64,000 bases of DNA from Perca fluviatilis (Eukaryota; Chordata; Actinopteri; Perciformes; Percidae), in NCBI RefSeq assembly GCF_010015445.1, contig NC_053116.1, forward strand, positions 5,097,568 to 5,161,567, read 5' to 3'. A model generated the notes under the pieces. The model was given only the letters and a program-made list of their open reading frames with translations. It did no database searches and was not told the origin of the DNA. Below, in pieces: positions 1-12,498 of the stretch (position 1 is its first letter; each line of letters starts with the position of its first letter). Made by a program: the position numbers and the translations under genes.

Positions 1-59
1 ACAAAGTTTTGCTAGACAGAAGTAGTTGTTGTTAATATTAGAAGCCAAGCTATAAGCTC

Positions 60-224
60 CGATGGGCCTTTGGCCGAGGATCTGATCCAGCTCATCTAAA
101 AAGGTGGAACTTGCCTTATATTTTCCCTCCAGCACCGCTGCGAGACAACTCTCTTTTTTGAGCCGTGTATCGCTGTTTGAGCGCCTTCCATTTACTCTGC
201 AGGACGTCCCACGGCTTGTCGTAA
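60..224 (-). pseudogene. SANT/Myb-like DNA-binding protein, C-terminal part (copy A)
   Basis: Minus-strand continuation after the nested element: YDKPWDVLQSKWKALKQRY followed by TAQKRELSRSGAGGKI, the second and third SANT helices with the typical KWKALKQRY signature. Two lesions are seen: AAA to TAA in the KIKGK segment, and one extra A before the DELDQIL motif. Copy B at 24292-24451 is open across both sites. The last eight bases (217-224, TGTCGTAA) are one half of the target duplication of the element at 225-1920. Confidence 0.75.
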
Positions 225-1920
225 GGGACATTCTAAACGCTTAACGTGAAAAAGCTTAACGTGGTTTAATGTATCTAAACAACGATCAATCATCACCAGA
301 TGTATCATGGTCATATCTTGTCATGAACACTTGGCCTGTCAAAAAAACTAAATCAAAATCCAACGATTAAGTTATCTCAATGTGTCAGATAATGTCCATA
401 ATATTTGGACATTGGGTTAGATTTGACCGTTTTAAGTGGTTATGATTGAACATTAAACCACGTTAAGCTTTTTCACATTAGGACTTAAAGTGATGGTTCG
501 GAGTAATTTCACCCTAGGGTCCTTTGCACCATGACCTCGAGCCAAACACCCCCCCAGAAGCTTTTTTCACCTGGGTCTAACATTGGGAGAGTTAGCGTAG
601 AGTAGCGTTAGCCGCTGAATACCTTAGCGCAGAGGCTAATGGATCCGAAGTGTCTCTTAACATTACCCCACTAATAATGCCCGAAATGATACCAAAGGTC
701 TACACTAGTATATATAGGTTATGCACTCATAAAACGATGGATTGTAAAGTTTGTAAGTACACCAGAAGTTTATGTAAATAACCCTTGCCTGCTGGCTTCT
801 GCTCTCTGCTGCTGTTGTTGCTGCTGTAAGACGAGTGCTTAGGGACATCTACAAATTACAACACCGAAAGAGATGCAACAAAAATATTTTTAATTTAACT
901 TATTTTTTAAAAGTAAGTGCTGTAGTATAACTAGCAGGAGACAAGTAATAATTGAGGTAAGTTTGGAGACATTACCTTATTTAATCATTAAATTAATAAA
1001 TATTTTTGTTGCATCTCTTTTCGGTGTTGTAATTTGTAGATGCCCCTAAGCACTCTTACGGCCCCCGGTAGTAACAGCAGCAGCAGAGAGCAGAAGCCAG
1101 CAGGCAAGTGTTATTTACATACACTTCTGGTGTACTTACAAACTTTACAATCCATCGTTTTATGAGTGCATAACCTTTTAATGTATTAGTGACTTTTGGT
1201 ATTGTTTAATTTAAAGAGACACCAATCCATGCGCTATATTCAGCGACTAACTTAACTAACGCTTCCCAATGTTAACCCAGGTGTATAAAAGCTTCTGGGG
1301 GTGTTTAGCTCGAGGTATGTCAAGATGGATAGTGAAATACTCGAACCATCACTTTAAAGCCAATGAGAACCGTGGAGAGTCAACCCCCAGCTGCTCCGCT
1401 GCCCTGAAGCAGAATTATGTCAGATAACGTCCATAAAAATTGGACATTGGGTTAGATGATTTGACAGTTTTCCGTGGTTATGATGGGTAATATGAGAGAG
1501 AAATTTGGTGACGATTGATCATTGTTAAGGTACATTCAACCACGTTAAAATGTTTCCATAGGCTCTACGTAAATGCTTAATGTCAGATAATGTCCATAAT
1601 AATTGGACTTTGGGTTCGAGTTTTTGATAGTTATCAGTGGTTATGAGGAGCAATATGAGAGAGAAATTTGGTAATCATTGATCATTGTTTAGGTACATTA
1701 AACCACGTTAAGCTTTTTCCTCGCCATATTAATAATACGGCCACTGATGAAGAAAATATTAACGTGAGATAACTTCTATAATCGTTTCGATTTAGTTTTT
1801 TTGACAGGCTTAAGTGTTCATGACAAGATATGACCATGATAAATCTGGTGATGATTGATCGTTGTTTAGATACATTAAACCACGTTAAGCTTTTTCACGT
1901 TAAGTGTTTTAGAATGTCCC
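225..1920. mobile_element. Non-coding DNA transposon with GGGACATTC termini, copy A
   Basis: Bounded by an 8-bp duplication, TGTCGTAA at 217-224 and TGTTGTAA at 1921-1928, with one mismatch. Termini are inverted: GGGACATTCTAAACGC at the left and AGTGTTTTAGAATGTCCC at the right. The inverted repeat continues for tens of bases (AACGTGAAAAAGCTTAACG). The motif AAGCTTAACGTGGTTTAAT with CAATCATCACC recurs several times in both orientations (about 240-300, 430-480, 1500-1560, 1660-1720, 1840-1900). No protein frame is visible. The 8-bp duplication fits hAT-, MULE- or Zisupton-like elements, but the termini do not decide. It sits at the same point of the SANT gene as copy B. Confidence 0.8.
485..1357. 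mobile_element. TTAA-flanked MITE with palindromic core, copy A
   Basis: TTAA at 485-488 and 1354-1357 bound inverted ends AAGTGATGGTTCGGAGTAAT and (right, degraded) CTCGAACCATCACTT. The core is a second palindrome: arms 833-886 and 1003-1055 (GAGTGCTTAGGGACATCTAC with a GATGCAACAAAAATAT segment) surround about 120 bases. The element can therefore fold into a long hairpin. No coding capacity is seen. TTAA duplication is known for piggyBac and Kolobok elements. Which applies cannot be told without a transposase. Copy B lies at 23096-24023. Confidence 0.75.
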
Positions 1921-1928
1921 TGTTGTAA

Positions 1929-2059
1929 CCTTTGGTCATTTCCTTCGCGAGCTTTTTGCTATCTAAAATAGCTGTTATATTTTTCTGGTAAATTAAATTA
2001 AAAAAGTATCTCGTCTTCTCGTTTGTCCACTTACATCTGTTTTTATTGACAGCTGTCAT
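1929..2059 (-). pseudogene. SANT/Myb-like DNA-binding protein, N-terminal part (copy A)
   Basis: On the minus strand an ATG at 2059-2057 opens a frame reading MTAVNKNRCKWTNEKTRYF, then FNLIYQKNITAILDSK. This is the first helix region of the SANT/Myb-like domain found in Harbinger accessory proteins and related teleost proteins, with the conserved Trp and the TRYF motif. Relative to copy B about 25 bases (the RNAIIYQE part) are missing here, which shifts the frame. The gene is then interrupted by the element at 225-1920 and resumes at 216. Family knowledge: such Myb-like proteins bind the transposon ends and bring the transposase to the nucleus. Here it is broken. Confidence 0.7.
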
Positions 2060-2362
2060 GTGTGCAAACAGAGCAGAAATACTGGGCGGAAATTAACTGA
2101 AACTTCTTCTTCTTCGTTTTATTGCGGGTTGCAACCATAAAATGACCTAAAACTTAATCGCAATTCATTATTTATTCGGCAAATAACGTTTCCATCAGTG
2201 TTTATCGCATAAGCCGTATATCGAGAGAAAATCCGATGAGACCGAACGTATTTTCTTTGAGTCGATATTCATGAAATTCAATCGGATTTTACTGTTTCCA
2301 TAAGGCATTTTTCATTCGATATCACTTAATTCGGATAAAAACGGGTCGATGGAAACATAGGT

Positions 2363-3466
2363 AGTGTTCCTTGGAAGGCTCGCCATCTATAGATCAATAG
2401 TTCACCTGGTATGATTCAAGGACTGGAGCTTCTGGGACTTCTGCTCGCCTCATGAAAAGACCTGACCTATATATAGAACAGGTTCAGTCCAAGATCTATG
2501 ATATCAACTAGTTCTTGAAGTGTTGTACAACATTATATCACTGTTCAGAAAATATCATATCATAGTTCACATGAAGAACAATAGCTATTTTAACTATTAG
2601 TCAGAATATACCATTTTAACCTTATGTCATTACAATTGAAATGTAATTATAAGAACACATTGTACTAATGAACTTTTCTTTTCTGCTTTTAATCCCTTTT
2701 ACATAGGATTTTTTTTGATTTTGAATCAAAATAAATGAAATAGTTTTTAATTGAAAACCATGTATATGAACTTCAGCATTTGCCGATTTAACCACTTTAA
2801 AAAGCTTAAAATTATATTTTATATTCTCTTGTATGTAACTTAAAACGTACAATATGTAACATTCGGGGGGACCAAAACAATGGACGAGTAAACCTTCCTT
2901 AGTCGCGGTTAGAATGCATCAGTTCATGGACGACTTTACCCATCAAGTTTATTCACATTGCGTTTAGTAACGTCTATTCATGTTATTCTAATAAATTAGC
3001 TGCAGTTTCCCCAACGTAATTACGTTTTTCTCGATTAGATTTTTATTTGTAGCTGACCAGTTAGCTAGCTAGTGAGCCAGCAAGCTAACCATAGCCAGCA
3101 GCTAAAACACAAAATATTTCACATATCAGTGTAACCTTTTGGATGGTTTCAACACCGGGGCAGATGGGGTGTGTTGTAACGCTAGCTACTAAACGAGGCT
3201 GAGAGACGGGTGGGGATTGTCGGGAAAATCTTTGCGATGGCGAGGACGTTCGATGCCTGTTGTGCAGCAGCAGAACATCTCCCAGCTACCCGGAATTATC
3301 TCGTGTAACCCAATCTTTTTCGTGGTTAATTTAGCTAACCATAAAGACCGCTAAACGCGAAGGGGGGAGAAATTCGGCAGGGACGAGATTTTTGGCACAT
3401 ACACCGGTAGCGCTACGGCGATGTAGCTAACGCTATGGATGGCCGCTGTTGTGACTCGGTGCTGGG
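2363..3466. other. Unassigned intergenic DNA
   Basis: AT-rich to 2900, then a moderately GC-rich stretch with several GCTAGCTAG/AACGCTAGC runs typical of teleost intergenic DNA. No reading frame with recognisable homology, no terminal repeats. The start-like GCGATGGCGAGGACG near 3230 opens only a short frame and is not supported as a gene. Confidence 0.5.
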
Positions 3467-3474
3467 TCTGATAT

Positions 3475-4437
3475 AGACAAAAAAAATCCAATTTAAGATT
3501 TAAATCGATTTTTTTCTCCCTCTACTTAAAATCAATCTGCAGATGACAAAGAAATTGTTCAAAACAACTTTTATTTTGTTTTGACTCATACACACACACG
3601 GGGCATGTATACCATTATGTTTATTCATGCCAATTTTTGGGGAAATATAAATTGGTTTAAAGCTGTTTTCACACATAAGCCTACAGGTAATTCACTTCTC
3701 GTTCCTCGCTAAAAGTTCAAATCATTTTAACGTTATTGCGCAACCTTGCCCCTATTTCCATCTGTTGCTGAGTAATGTACGTTAACATCCAATGGTCTCT
3801 TGAATGTAGCATACCTGTAGCAAGCTCCTTCGTAGCGATAAAAACAAACGTCGAAGCGGAGCGCCGTGCTACAGAGCGGTGATTGCAAGTTGTTTAAGCC
3901 GCTACAGACCTCCGTCACAGCTCGGTTGTATCAGCAGCATTTAGTAGACGTGTTGAGCCGCAAAAGAATTCCTCAACACCGCCTCTGGTGCCCCGCATGG
4001 TGCTCCTTCAGGTCAGCTGTAGCTGGTTGTTCAGTTATCCCAGAATAGGGGACTGTCAGCCGGGGACAGTGCACTGCGAGCTGCCGATCATTTCGGCGGA
4101 GATTACGGATAAGTAAGTAATGAAACGGTTTAAGAAAATAATTAATGTTAGTCCCTGTCGCTGGCATGTTGTTTGTGTCTCACAACAGATGATTTTATTC
4201 CTTTCTTGGGAACAAACTTCCCACTCTCACCGGTAGCCATGTTGTCACTTGCTGTTGCTGTTACGTGTGTGCTATGATGTTGTCGCTTGCCATACTGCTA
4301 TGTGAAACTAATGCTACGGAAGCTCCAGGGAGCCAAAAATGCACCATTACACAAAAACTCGATTTACTTATTTTTTTAATTGCCCGCAACAAAAAATTCG
4401 AATTAATTCATTTAATCGATTTTTCGCCCAGGCCTAG
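3475..4437. mobile_element. Probable hAT-type MITE
   Basis: Flanked by a perfect 8-bp duplication TCTGATAT (3467-3474 and 4438-4445). The right end, read inwards on the minus strand, is CTAGGCCTGGGCGAAAAATC followed by an AAATCGATT-like AT-rich stretch. This is the end type of abundant fish hAT MITEs. The left end has only the related AAATCGATTTTTTTC after a degraded terminus. No transposase frame. The 8-bp duplication and the right end support hAT. The poor left terminus is the weakness. Confidence 0.55.
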
Positions 4438-4445
4438 TCTGATAT

Positions 4446-5990
4446 GGTCTGTTTCCTGACACTTAATTAAACTGCCGTTAGCGTCGTAAGCACCAGGCAC
4501 TGGAGATAAGTTCTGGCCGGGGGTTGCTGTAATGAAAGTAGCTGGCTGATAGCTGACTGGGGGCTAACGGTAACTAGCTAGCTAGCTAGATGTCCCGGGG
4601 CTGTCTCTCTGCGCCGGGGGAGTGAGGCAGACAGACCGGGGTGTGCTAGCTGGCTAAATTAGCATTAGATTAATCGTCTATCTATACAGCTAACGTTAAC
4701 GTTACAAGTGACGTTATTCGTGGGTTAGCCCAGTTCTGTTAACTGTGGTCGAAACAGTCATACTAAAAATAACTTTATAAGCATGTTGAACGATGTTGTA
4801 ACCTCATAATGTTACCCACAAAGCATTAGCAGCAACGTTAGCTACTTGCCAACCAGCACATTGTAGTAACGTTATGCTGGTATCGATGTTGAACTTTCAA
4901 AATAAATAAGGTCTCTGTTGTATTATTGTAATAAAAAGTGGGATTAATCACAAAATGATGCTGTATGGCAAAAAAAGCAGTATTACGGTTACAAGTATTT
5001 TTTTTCTGTGACATTGTATGATTTACAATTACTCCTGAACGTATCATCTTGGTGCCAGTGTTCTGACGGAAGTTAGAGTAACTAGACAGTGAAAGGTTAT
5101 ATGACGCCACTGACGGGCGACTAAAGGAAACGTCCCGTGTCTGATTTCTCTGGGTTTGACATTTGGTAGAAACATTTGGGATAGTAAGAACATAACTCAT
5201 AAAAATATATAACATAGGTATGGTCGTTTTTAGACATTTTAAAGCAGAAATGTTACATATTGTACCTTTAAACTTTAGTCACATATATACCACAAAATAA
5301 AATGTTACAAGAGCATATTTTTGTAATACATGCCAAATTAGTTGACAACTCTCCCTAAACCATGAAATAAATGTCTTTTATCATGTTACATTCCTTCAAA
5401 CAACAGAAAATGTTTGAATAATCACTAACTGGAGCTAGCATGTCCACCTTGTGGTTTTTCCACACACACAATCATTGAACACTTTAGCTTACCAAGAAAG
5501 GATTTCCAGTATGAGAATCCAGGACAGATAAAAGCGATTTCTGGATGGTTCTCCAACTTCTAAAACAAAGTATACATGTGTTTACATAACGAACTAAATC
5601 ATATTTAACTGTTAGCAAAACAACAGGTCTTCATACCTTTTCTTCTCAATCTTTTTTTAACTCGTGTGAGAACCCGAAGCAGTGCGCCATCTGTTTCTAG
5701 CGATGTCCGCTAACGGAAGTATTTTAGCGCGCTACTTCCGGTTTCCCACTAAATAAAATGTATTTGTCAAAATAAACCCCCCCATCACTCATAAACGTAC
5801 AGTATGGATACATAATGATAGTAATTGAATACAATTAACTGGTTAACCCCTTTTAGGCGGGTTACATACACATTCGTGAATATTTTTTCTCTGACTTCAC
5901 ATTCAGAATACAGTTGTGTGAACATTTTCTAAGATTGCAAATTTGAATTTACAAGTTCAGATTTTTTTACAAGCTCTCATTTGTTTTTCT
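4446..5990. other. Unassigned intergenic DNA
   Basis: Contains a GCTAGCTAGCTAGCTAG run near 4575 and AT-rich sequence. No frame with recognisable homology and no clear terminal repeats were found. The last 50 bases before 6011 are pyrimidine-rich and could be the intron before the hAT exon. Confidence 0.45.
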
Positions 5991-5994
5991 TTCT

Positions 5995-7235
5995 GTGACT
6001 TCAAATTGCAGAGGCCAAAGTTACGACAACACCAGTAACATGTCCGGTAAATACAATGGCCTTCAGGCTCATCTTAAAAAAAGAAATCCCCCGATTCATT
6101 ATGTGCCCTGTGCTGCACATTCACTCAATCTCGTGGGGGTGAACAGCATAGAGGACAGTTGTCCACATGCAAGAAATTTCTTCGACTTGCTCCAGCCCAC
6201 ACACTGCTGGGATAAAATGTTCCACAACACAGATGTGATCAGGACTCTAAAACCCTTATCCAATACCAGGTGGACATGCAGAGCGGACTCGACCAAGGCA
6301 TTGAAGGAAAACTACAAGGCCATCAGAGAGTCTTTGGGCAGAGTTTCCATCGATCCGGAGGAAAAGGAGGACACCAGACATGAGGCCAGATCACTCTGCG
6401 CTCAACTTGATAAATTGGAGACCGCCGATTATGACAAATGTTTGGGATAGCATACTAACCAGGTTCAAGGCCACTACTGAGACTTTGCAAAAGCATGACA
6501 TAACTTTAGACAATGCAGAACGTCTTTTGGAGTCACTGCGTTCTTATGTGGCATTGCAGAGAGATCAGTTTGAGAAGTACAAAAATGCCACTCGAGATAT
6601 TGAGGGAGTTACTCACCTATATGAGGAGGAGACCAAAAGATGAAAATATTTTCCAGATGAATCAGGAGAAAGCGATGCTCTAGGCCTGCATGGCAGCCGA
6701 CGATTCAAAGTGGAAACCTACAATGTCATCTTAGACAAGTTGCTGTCTTGTCTTGCCAAACGCATCGGCGCATACACAGAATTGAACGAACTATTTAGTT
6801 TTGTTTAACACCGACACAGACTGTGATAGTGTGCATAAATGCGCGGCTGCACTCTCTTCCAAATATTCGGATGATCTGCACAAAGACTTTGGAGAAGAGC
6901 TCATCCAATTTAAGACTTTCGTCCAGGAAGAAAAAACACGTTCTCCTAGGATAATGCTACAGCTTCTACACAGACATGGCCTCCAAACCACGTTTCCAAG
7001 CGTCTTTGTTGCGCTCAGGATATTCCTAACCCTGCCTGTAACAAATGCTGAAGATGAAAGGTCGTTCTCCCGATTGAAACGAGTGAAGAATGAGCTCAGG
7101 ACGACAATGACACAGAAACGATTGACTGCACTCTCCCTGCTTACCATTGAATCGGACTTGGTCAAAGAAATGGACTTTGGGGATGTAGTCGACACCTTTG
7201 CTTGCGCAAAATCAAGGAAGAAGCAGTTCTGCTAA
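5995..7235 (+). pseudogene. hAT transposase (ZMYM1-like/TTF-finger clade), 5'-truncated and frameshifted
   Basis: Three frames carry one protein. Residues NCRGQSYDNTSNMSGKY and HYVPCAAHSLNLV (6009-6150) are the central catalytic region of ZMYM1-like hAT transposases. A second frame (6380-6643) continues it. A third (6801-7235) holds the C-terminal hAT dimerisation domain with TLPVTNAEDERSFSRLKRVK and LTALSLLTIE, ending KSRKKQFC. Frames change near 6440 and between 6640 and 6800, so it is dead. The pyrimidine tract plus TTGCAG before 6012 may be a 3' splice site, or the copy may simply be 5'-truncated. The N-terminal zinc finger is absent. Known role of the family: cut-and-paste transposition with 8-bp duplications. 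Confidence 0.85.
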
Positions 7236-7431
7236 AGGTAAGAAACCTGATAGATTTATTATTATTTTTTGGCAAACGTGAATTGATGCTGTCAATGAAT
7301 TGATGTACATTTTGAAATGAGACATTTGAATATAGTGCTCACTGCTCATATGCCTACATGTATGTAGTTGGAGAAATCACCTTGATTATGTCTGACCGTG
7401 GGGGGCACCACACTGTCTTAATACGGCCCTG
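7236..7431 (+). mobile_element. Probable 3' end of the hAT element
   Basis: After the transposase the sequence runs to GGGGGGCACCACACTGTCTT and ends TACGGCCCTG at 7431. Read from outside this is CAGGGCCGTA, a hAT-type terminus. The matching left terminus is not present upstream, consistent with a 5' truncation, so no duplication could be checked. Confidence 0.45.
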
Positions 7432-9410
7432 AACGTTATGCTAGCAAGATCCAAAGTCAATAACATTGTGTACAGTTGGCAAACAGTAAAAATAATTTGA
7501 CAGTATGTTGAACAACAAGACAAGCTAGCTATCCAGCCATGTCATTGTCCCCAAATATATAACGACTTTTATGAAGAATTTGATCCGCGATGTGTAACGT
7601 TACTGTCAGCTGCAGCGGCGCAGCCTGAAGCAGCGACCTGAACAGTGAACGGGATGTGAGATAACGTTATTCTCTGTGAAACAAAGTCAGTCCAGAGGGG
7701 CAGTATAACTTACTTTGTGTGTTTTAGCGCCATCCTGTGGTGTTCAGAGGACGAGTTGGAAATAATAAATCCACATTTCCTTTTTGATTTAATGTAGCGC
7801 ATTCATTTAGAACAGTAAACAGACAGTTTCACCGGAACTCCTTTAGTAGGTGTCCTACGTCACTTTTTAATGCAGCCAATCAGAATCGAGTATTCACCCA
7901 GACCATGGTATAAAGAAAAATAAGGCCCTCATTCTGTATTACTTTCAACTATTCTCTTGTAGATCAACTTTAATGTTATCTCTGCTGAGTCAACACACAT
8001 GTAGGCCTAATTTACTCTTACCTCCTCCTTTGCGTCTTTTGTTGGGGAAGTAACCTCTTTAAATGTGCATGTGGCACTTATTCATGTGAATCATACATAA
8101 TTTTAATTCATTTATAAACCCTTGGATTTCAATAGCTCAGATGTGTTTCAGCAAGATTTACAACTTTGTGCACATTCAAAATATAACTCCTCCCATCTGT
8201 GTTTTTCATCTGTGATTTGGAGAGTTGTAATATAGTCTGCTGTGCATGTTATTGCTCCGCTGATATGGTAGTATCTCATTCATACCGTCTGGCAGACACA
8301 GAGGCCCATTTGGAGAAGTGGCTGTACGCTGCTCTTCATCGGAGGTAGAGCACGGATGCAACGCGTCACTGCCCACAGCAGAGCGAGTCCACTAAAATTA
8401 ACTGAAGTTGCTACACTTACCAGCCACGCTGCTCACCTCTATTTTTACAGAGCGAGTGGACACAAAGCGATGGACGGGTCTGTATTTAATGTTGAATGAA
8501 CATTTAGAAAATTCCACAGACAGGGAGCGCTCTTGAACCCCCTCACCGTCTCTGAAAGCATAACTAGTCGATCACGAGTGGCTCAACACGTATATCTATA
8601 GATAAACTCATCTTTCAAGTATTTGACCAACTGGGTTAACACTTCAGTGTGAAAAATCGGGGTGTTACCAATCAAATGAGTGTGTCTCACGGCCAATGCG
8701 TGAGAGTTGGCAGCCCTGTGATGATAAAAGTACGCTAGGAGCACACGGTCATATGCATCAAATATTATAAAAACACCTGATTTCTGGCGCAGTAAATAGA
8801 ATCCTGCTGGCGACGCTGAAGAGGCCTACATGTATTTGAGAAAAGTAGTGCAGTAAACAGCAGCTGTTTGTTGTGTTTGTGAAAGTGCAAACCACCTGAA
8901 ATAAACACCTGAAGAAGCGGGGAAAGGGAGTGAAGAGGAAAGCAACATCACAGCTTCTTTCACTCCGACTCTTTCCATCCTCTCTCTGTCTGTCGGTCTC
9001 CCCTTTCAAAGTTCAAGTGCCCTCTCGTGTGTGTGTGTGTGTGATGATCGTGATCAGTGCAAACTCGACTGTAGGGCCTCTAACTCTTCATTTGAATATC
9101 AAGGGAGCTAGTGAAGCGTTTTAAAACAGCAAAACAACAACCATTGATGATTGTTAGTGCAAGGGCAAGTGTGTATTCATGCTTCATGTATAAATGTTTA
9201 TTAACCATTGTTTGTTTAAGTGTGTGTGTTTGCTTCCGTCCAACAAATGCTTGTTATGTGAGCTCTGAGCTTGAGCCACATCACACCAATTTCTACTTTG
9301 TTTGCTTTGTTAAATTTTGTCCTAATATAGGCTATTGTACATATGCAGATGCATGCAAACATTTTAACTGTGTCTGATTATGTTGCATATTATGTTGCAG
9401 AGTTACATAA
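7432..9410. other. Unassigned intergenic DNA
   Basis: No coding frame of recognisable homology. A short (GT)n tract lies at 9027-9043. The interval includes a TATAAA-like site near 7910 and G/C-rich patches at 7600-7640 and 8300-8480, but nothing ties them to a gene. Confidence 0.4.
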
Positions 9411-9411
9411 T

Positions 9412-10851
9412 AAAGGGCAATTTAGTTTTTTTCAACCTGGACCCTATTTTCCGGTCGACCTATGTAGAGATCCTTTCCATAATGTTGTCAGACACTGAAT
9501 ATACTACATCCTCCGGCACCTGGACTCTGCAGGAACCTACGCCAGGATCCTGTTTTTGGACTTCAGCTCTGCCTTCAACACCATCATCCCGGCTCTGCTC
9601 CAGGAGAAGCTCTCCCAGCTTGGTGTGCCTGACTCCACCTGCAGGTGGATCACTGACTTCCTGTCTGACAGGAAGCAGCATGTCAAGCTGGGGAAACACG
9701 TCTCCAACTCACAGACCATCAGCACCGGATCCCCTCAGGGCTGTGTTCTTTCGCCTCTGCTCTTCTCCCTGTACACCAACAACTGCACCTCCAGTCACAA
9801 GTCCGTCAAGCTTCTGAAGTTCGCGGACGACACCTCCCTCATCGGACTCATCTCTGATGGAGACGAGTACGCTTACAGGTCGGAGGCTGACCACCTGGTG
9901 AAGTGGTGCAACCAAAACAATCTAGATCTCAACGCTCTAACAGTAGAGATGGTTGTGGACTTCAGGAAGAACCCAGCCCCACCTGCCCCCATCACCCTCT
10001 GTGGCTCCACAATTGACACTGTGGAGTCTTTCCGCTTCCTGGGAACTACCATCTCCCAAGACCTCAAGTGGGAGCTGAACATCAGCTCCCACGTCAAGAA
10101 AGCACAACAGAGGATGTACTTCCTGTGGCAACTGAAGAAATTCAACCTGCCAAAGACAATGATGGTGCACTTCTACACAGCCATCATTGAGTCCATCCTC
10201 ACATCCTCCATCACCATCTGGTACGCTGCTGCCACTGCCAAGGACAAGGGCAGACTGCAGCGTGTCATTCGGTCTGCAGAGAAGGTCTGCAATCTGCCGC
10301 CGCTCCAGGACCTTTACACCACCAGGACTCTGAAGCGTGCTGGAAAGATTGTGGCCGATCCCTCCCACCCCGGACACAAACTCTTTGAGCCACTCCCCTC
10401 TGGCAGGATGCTGAGGTCCATCAGGACCAAAACCTCACGTCACATGAACAGCTTTTTCCCCTCCGCCACTAGCCTTATCAACAAGGCCCGGAAACCACCC
10501 TGACTCTCCACCTGGCTCTTCATGCCACTGTTCTCTCTCTGCTGTAATGCTCTTTGCTCTTTATTTATTTATTTTATTTTTTAAATTTTTATTTCTATCT
10601 TTATTTTTAATTTAATATACACCAACTACACCAAAACAAATTCCTTGTATGTGTTAAAAAACGTACTTGGCAATAAAACCCTTTCTGAGTCTAAATATTA
10701 ATCTAAGCTTGAAGGTGCGCAATTTCCCAATAACCTCAGCAGTCTTGCTTAATACTTGAGTTGGAGAGATTGTTGTTCCCATCAGTCACCTAGACACAAA
10801 AACATAAACAATAGGGTCCAGGTTGAAAAAGAAAAACTGAAGTTACCCTTT
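9412..10851. mobile_element. MITE carrying a LINE insertion
   Basis: Left TAAAGGGCAATTTAGTTTTT, then TTCAACCTGGACCCTATTTT. Right, on the minus strand, TAAAGGGTAACTTCAGTTTT, then TTCAACCTGGACCCTATTGT. These inverted ends of more than 40 bases mark a short DNA element with no gene of its own. A 5'-truncated LINE (about 9500-10690) fills its interior, and without it the MITE is only about 250 bp. TTTAAA at the right end and ATAAA at the left hint at a TTAA-type duplication, but this is not clean. Confidence 0.65.
9508..10503 (+). pseudogene. Non-LTR retrotransposon reverse transcriptase, C-terminal part (CR1/L2/Rex-like)
   Basis: An open frame of about 330 codons covers the 3' half of a jockey-supergroup reverse transcriptase. 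Visible motifs: [19 protein letters not shown] (domain A), [20 protein letters not shown] (domain B), [10 protein letters not shown] (domain C catalytic FADD) and [14 protein letters not shown] (domain E). The C-terminal tail reads [19 protein letters not shown]. The first part of the polymerase, the endonuclease and ORF1 are absent, so the copy is 5'-truncated, as is usual for target-primed integration. The frame has no internal stop, suggesting a fairly young insertion. An AATAAA-containing 3' end follows at 10671. Confidence 0.85.
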
Positions 10852-12490
10852 AAAGGCAGTAGTAAATGGTAGAAAGGCCAATTTAAACACAGATGGAAAC
10901 ATCCCTTTGAAACCAACACAATCATTTAACAAGTAATAATATTATAATAATTATTAAATTATATAATATTCATACAGCATGAACGAAATATTTTTATGTA
11001 GCAAAATTCCTGAATGCATGTTTTGATCTTTAAAGGGTTAGGTTAATTTCACCCACAAATGCTGCTAGAACCCTTTCGTCTTTCAGCATAAATAAAATGC
11101 AACAGAGGTGTGAGAGAGCATTGCTGTAGGAGGTGGGGCCACGTGGCTATATAGTGTGTGACGTTGCGGTCAGGGGAGACTGTCTGACCACCACTCAGCT
11201 GGTAGTCAGAGCTAACCAGCCATAAGGAGCTACTGTCATACTCTCTATGTCTCAGCCCGAAAGACAGCGATTCTGCTGGAGGAGAAGAAGCACACTGGCT
11301 GTGTTTGAAACTGTTCCCTCTTGAAATTCATTATTTAGCAGGGTTTCCCCCAGTGTATTGCAAGCCTGGTGGCCCACAGGGCCTAAGTTGCCCCCCACCA
11401 GGCCTAAGCGACTGGGAAATAAGACGTTTTTTAAACTACAGTTACGGTGGGGCGGCTCCGTTGGAAACTTAGATGTGGTCATATTTTCAAATCTCCACGT
11501 AGCTAGAATTAGTTTATTCCAAGACCGTTCTGAGAATGTGTGACGTTTTCTTTTGGTTCCTAGAACTGTGAATTATTGATACATAATTCAGTCTTTGCTA
11601 GCCTCTCAAGGGTCACCGTCCCGTCAACGGGACACTTTGTGACTGTGGCGTCGCTGTAACCTCGATAAAACTTCCACTCATTAGCGTTTTTATAACTTTA
11701 AAGCATTAAATCTTCCAAATATACAGCCATGCGACACACCAATTGAAAGCTTAGCCTCTAATGATTAATTTAAGCCCACATACAAAGCGTAAGATGATTT
11801 ATAGCAGTTACACAACTGTTACAAAGTAACAGAAAATAAAACAATTCAACCGTAACCTGTGCAGCTGGTCATTAGAGCTGAGAGTGCATGCATACCTGTT
11901 TTCGTTGTCCTTACAGCAACAAAGTGGTATTTTGCCCAAAACTTGATTTTCATAAATCCCCAAGAGTCCAAGTAAATGTAATATCCAAGCTTTATATTCC
12001 AAAACGATCTCTTCGCCTCACAATGTTGACGTTTCTGGCCGAATCACAACGGAAAAACGCGAAACAGTTTTCCATTTCCGCACTTCAATCGCCGATAGCT
12101 TCGCTCCCCAGCTTCCTACATGATTGTTGTGGGCGTCATTGTATTCCCTAGCTTCTAAGCTTTCGATCGACATCTCATATTAGCCAATCCGTTCAGGTTT
12201 GCATCTGATATGGCCAATGAAAGCGGACAAGCCGATGACACCATGTCAGGGACCACGTGGAGACGATCGACATTTCCACGGACCAGTTAGATTTAAATGC
12301 TACAAGCCCCATCTACCTTTTTAGCCAATGAGCAGACAATTCGAATGATACCAAATATGGGCATGACATTTTAACCCTGTATTGGCAGGAGCTCTGTCAA
12401 AGCAAAAACTGGGCCTATCATCAGAATATCACAGCCTGTGGAATTTGTAATGAATTTTTAAGTCTTTTGGCTTCTGGATTTTTTTCTATA
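10852..12490. other. Unassigned intergenic DNA
   Basis: No recognisable coding frame. 11130-11200 contains a TATATA box-like site with a TGACGTT element 15 bases further on, which could be a promoter remnant. No first exon follows convincingly. 11040 resembles a MITE end (TTAAAGGGTTAGGTTAATTT) but has no partner. Confidence 0.35.
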
Positions 12491-12498
12491 GTAAGCTG

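Larger units (their letters stand above)
1..2362 (-). mobile_element. Harbinger-like element, copy A (partial, runs off window start)
   Basis: Seen: this segment is the reverse complement of 21691-24450 plus 42761-42830, so it is a second copy of the element annotated at 21691-42949. Its outer end lies near 2362, where the minus strand reads CTATGTTTCCATCGACC, matching GTGTTTCCATCC of the other copy. The other end lies beyond position 1. It carries a SANT/Myb-like gene split by a nested element (225-1920). The gene's C-terminal part and the following trailer are uninterrupted here, which proves where the foldback and the 16-kb transposon entered the other copy. No transposase gene is visible. 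PIF/Harbinger assignment rests on the SANT/Myb gene and the 3-bp duplication of the other copy, so it is inference. Confidence 0.75.

Noticed and set aside
3230..3310. Possible host first exon starting ATGGCGAGGACG
   Set aside because: Short frame, no donor in phase that leads to a recognisable exon, no homologue I could name.
4838..5215. 125-codon minus-strand frame
   Set aside because: Low-complexity composition, no motif, AT-rich intergenic DNA.
9460..10377. Several 60-146 codon minus-strand frames
   Set aside because: Antisense shadows of the LINE reverse transcriptase.
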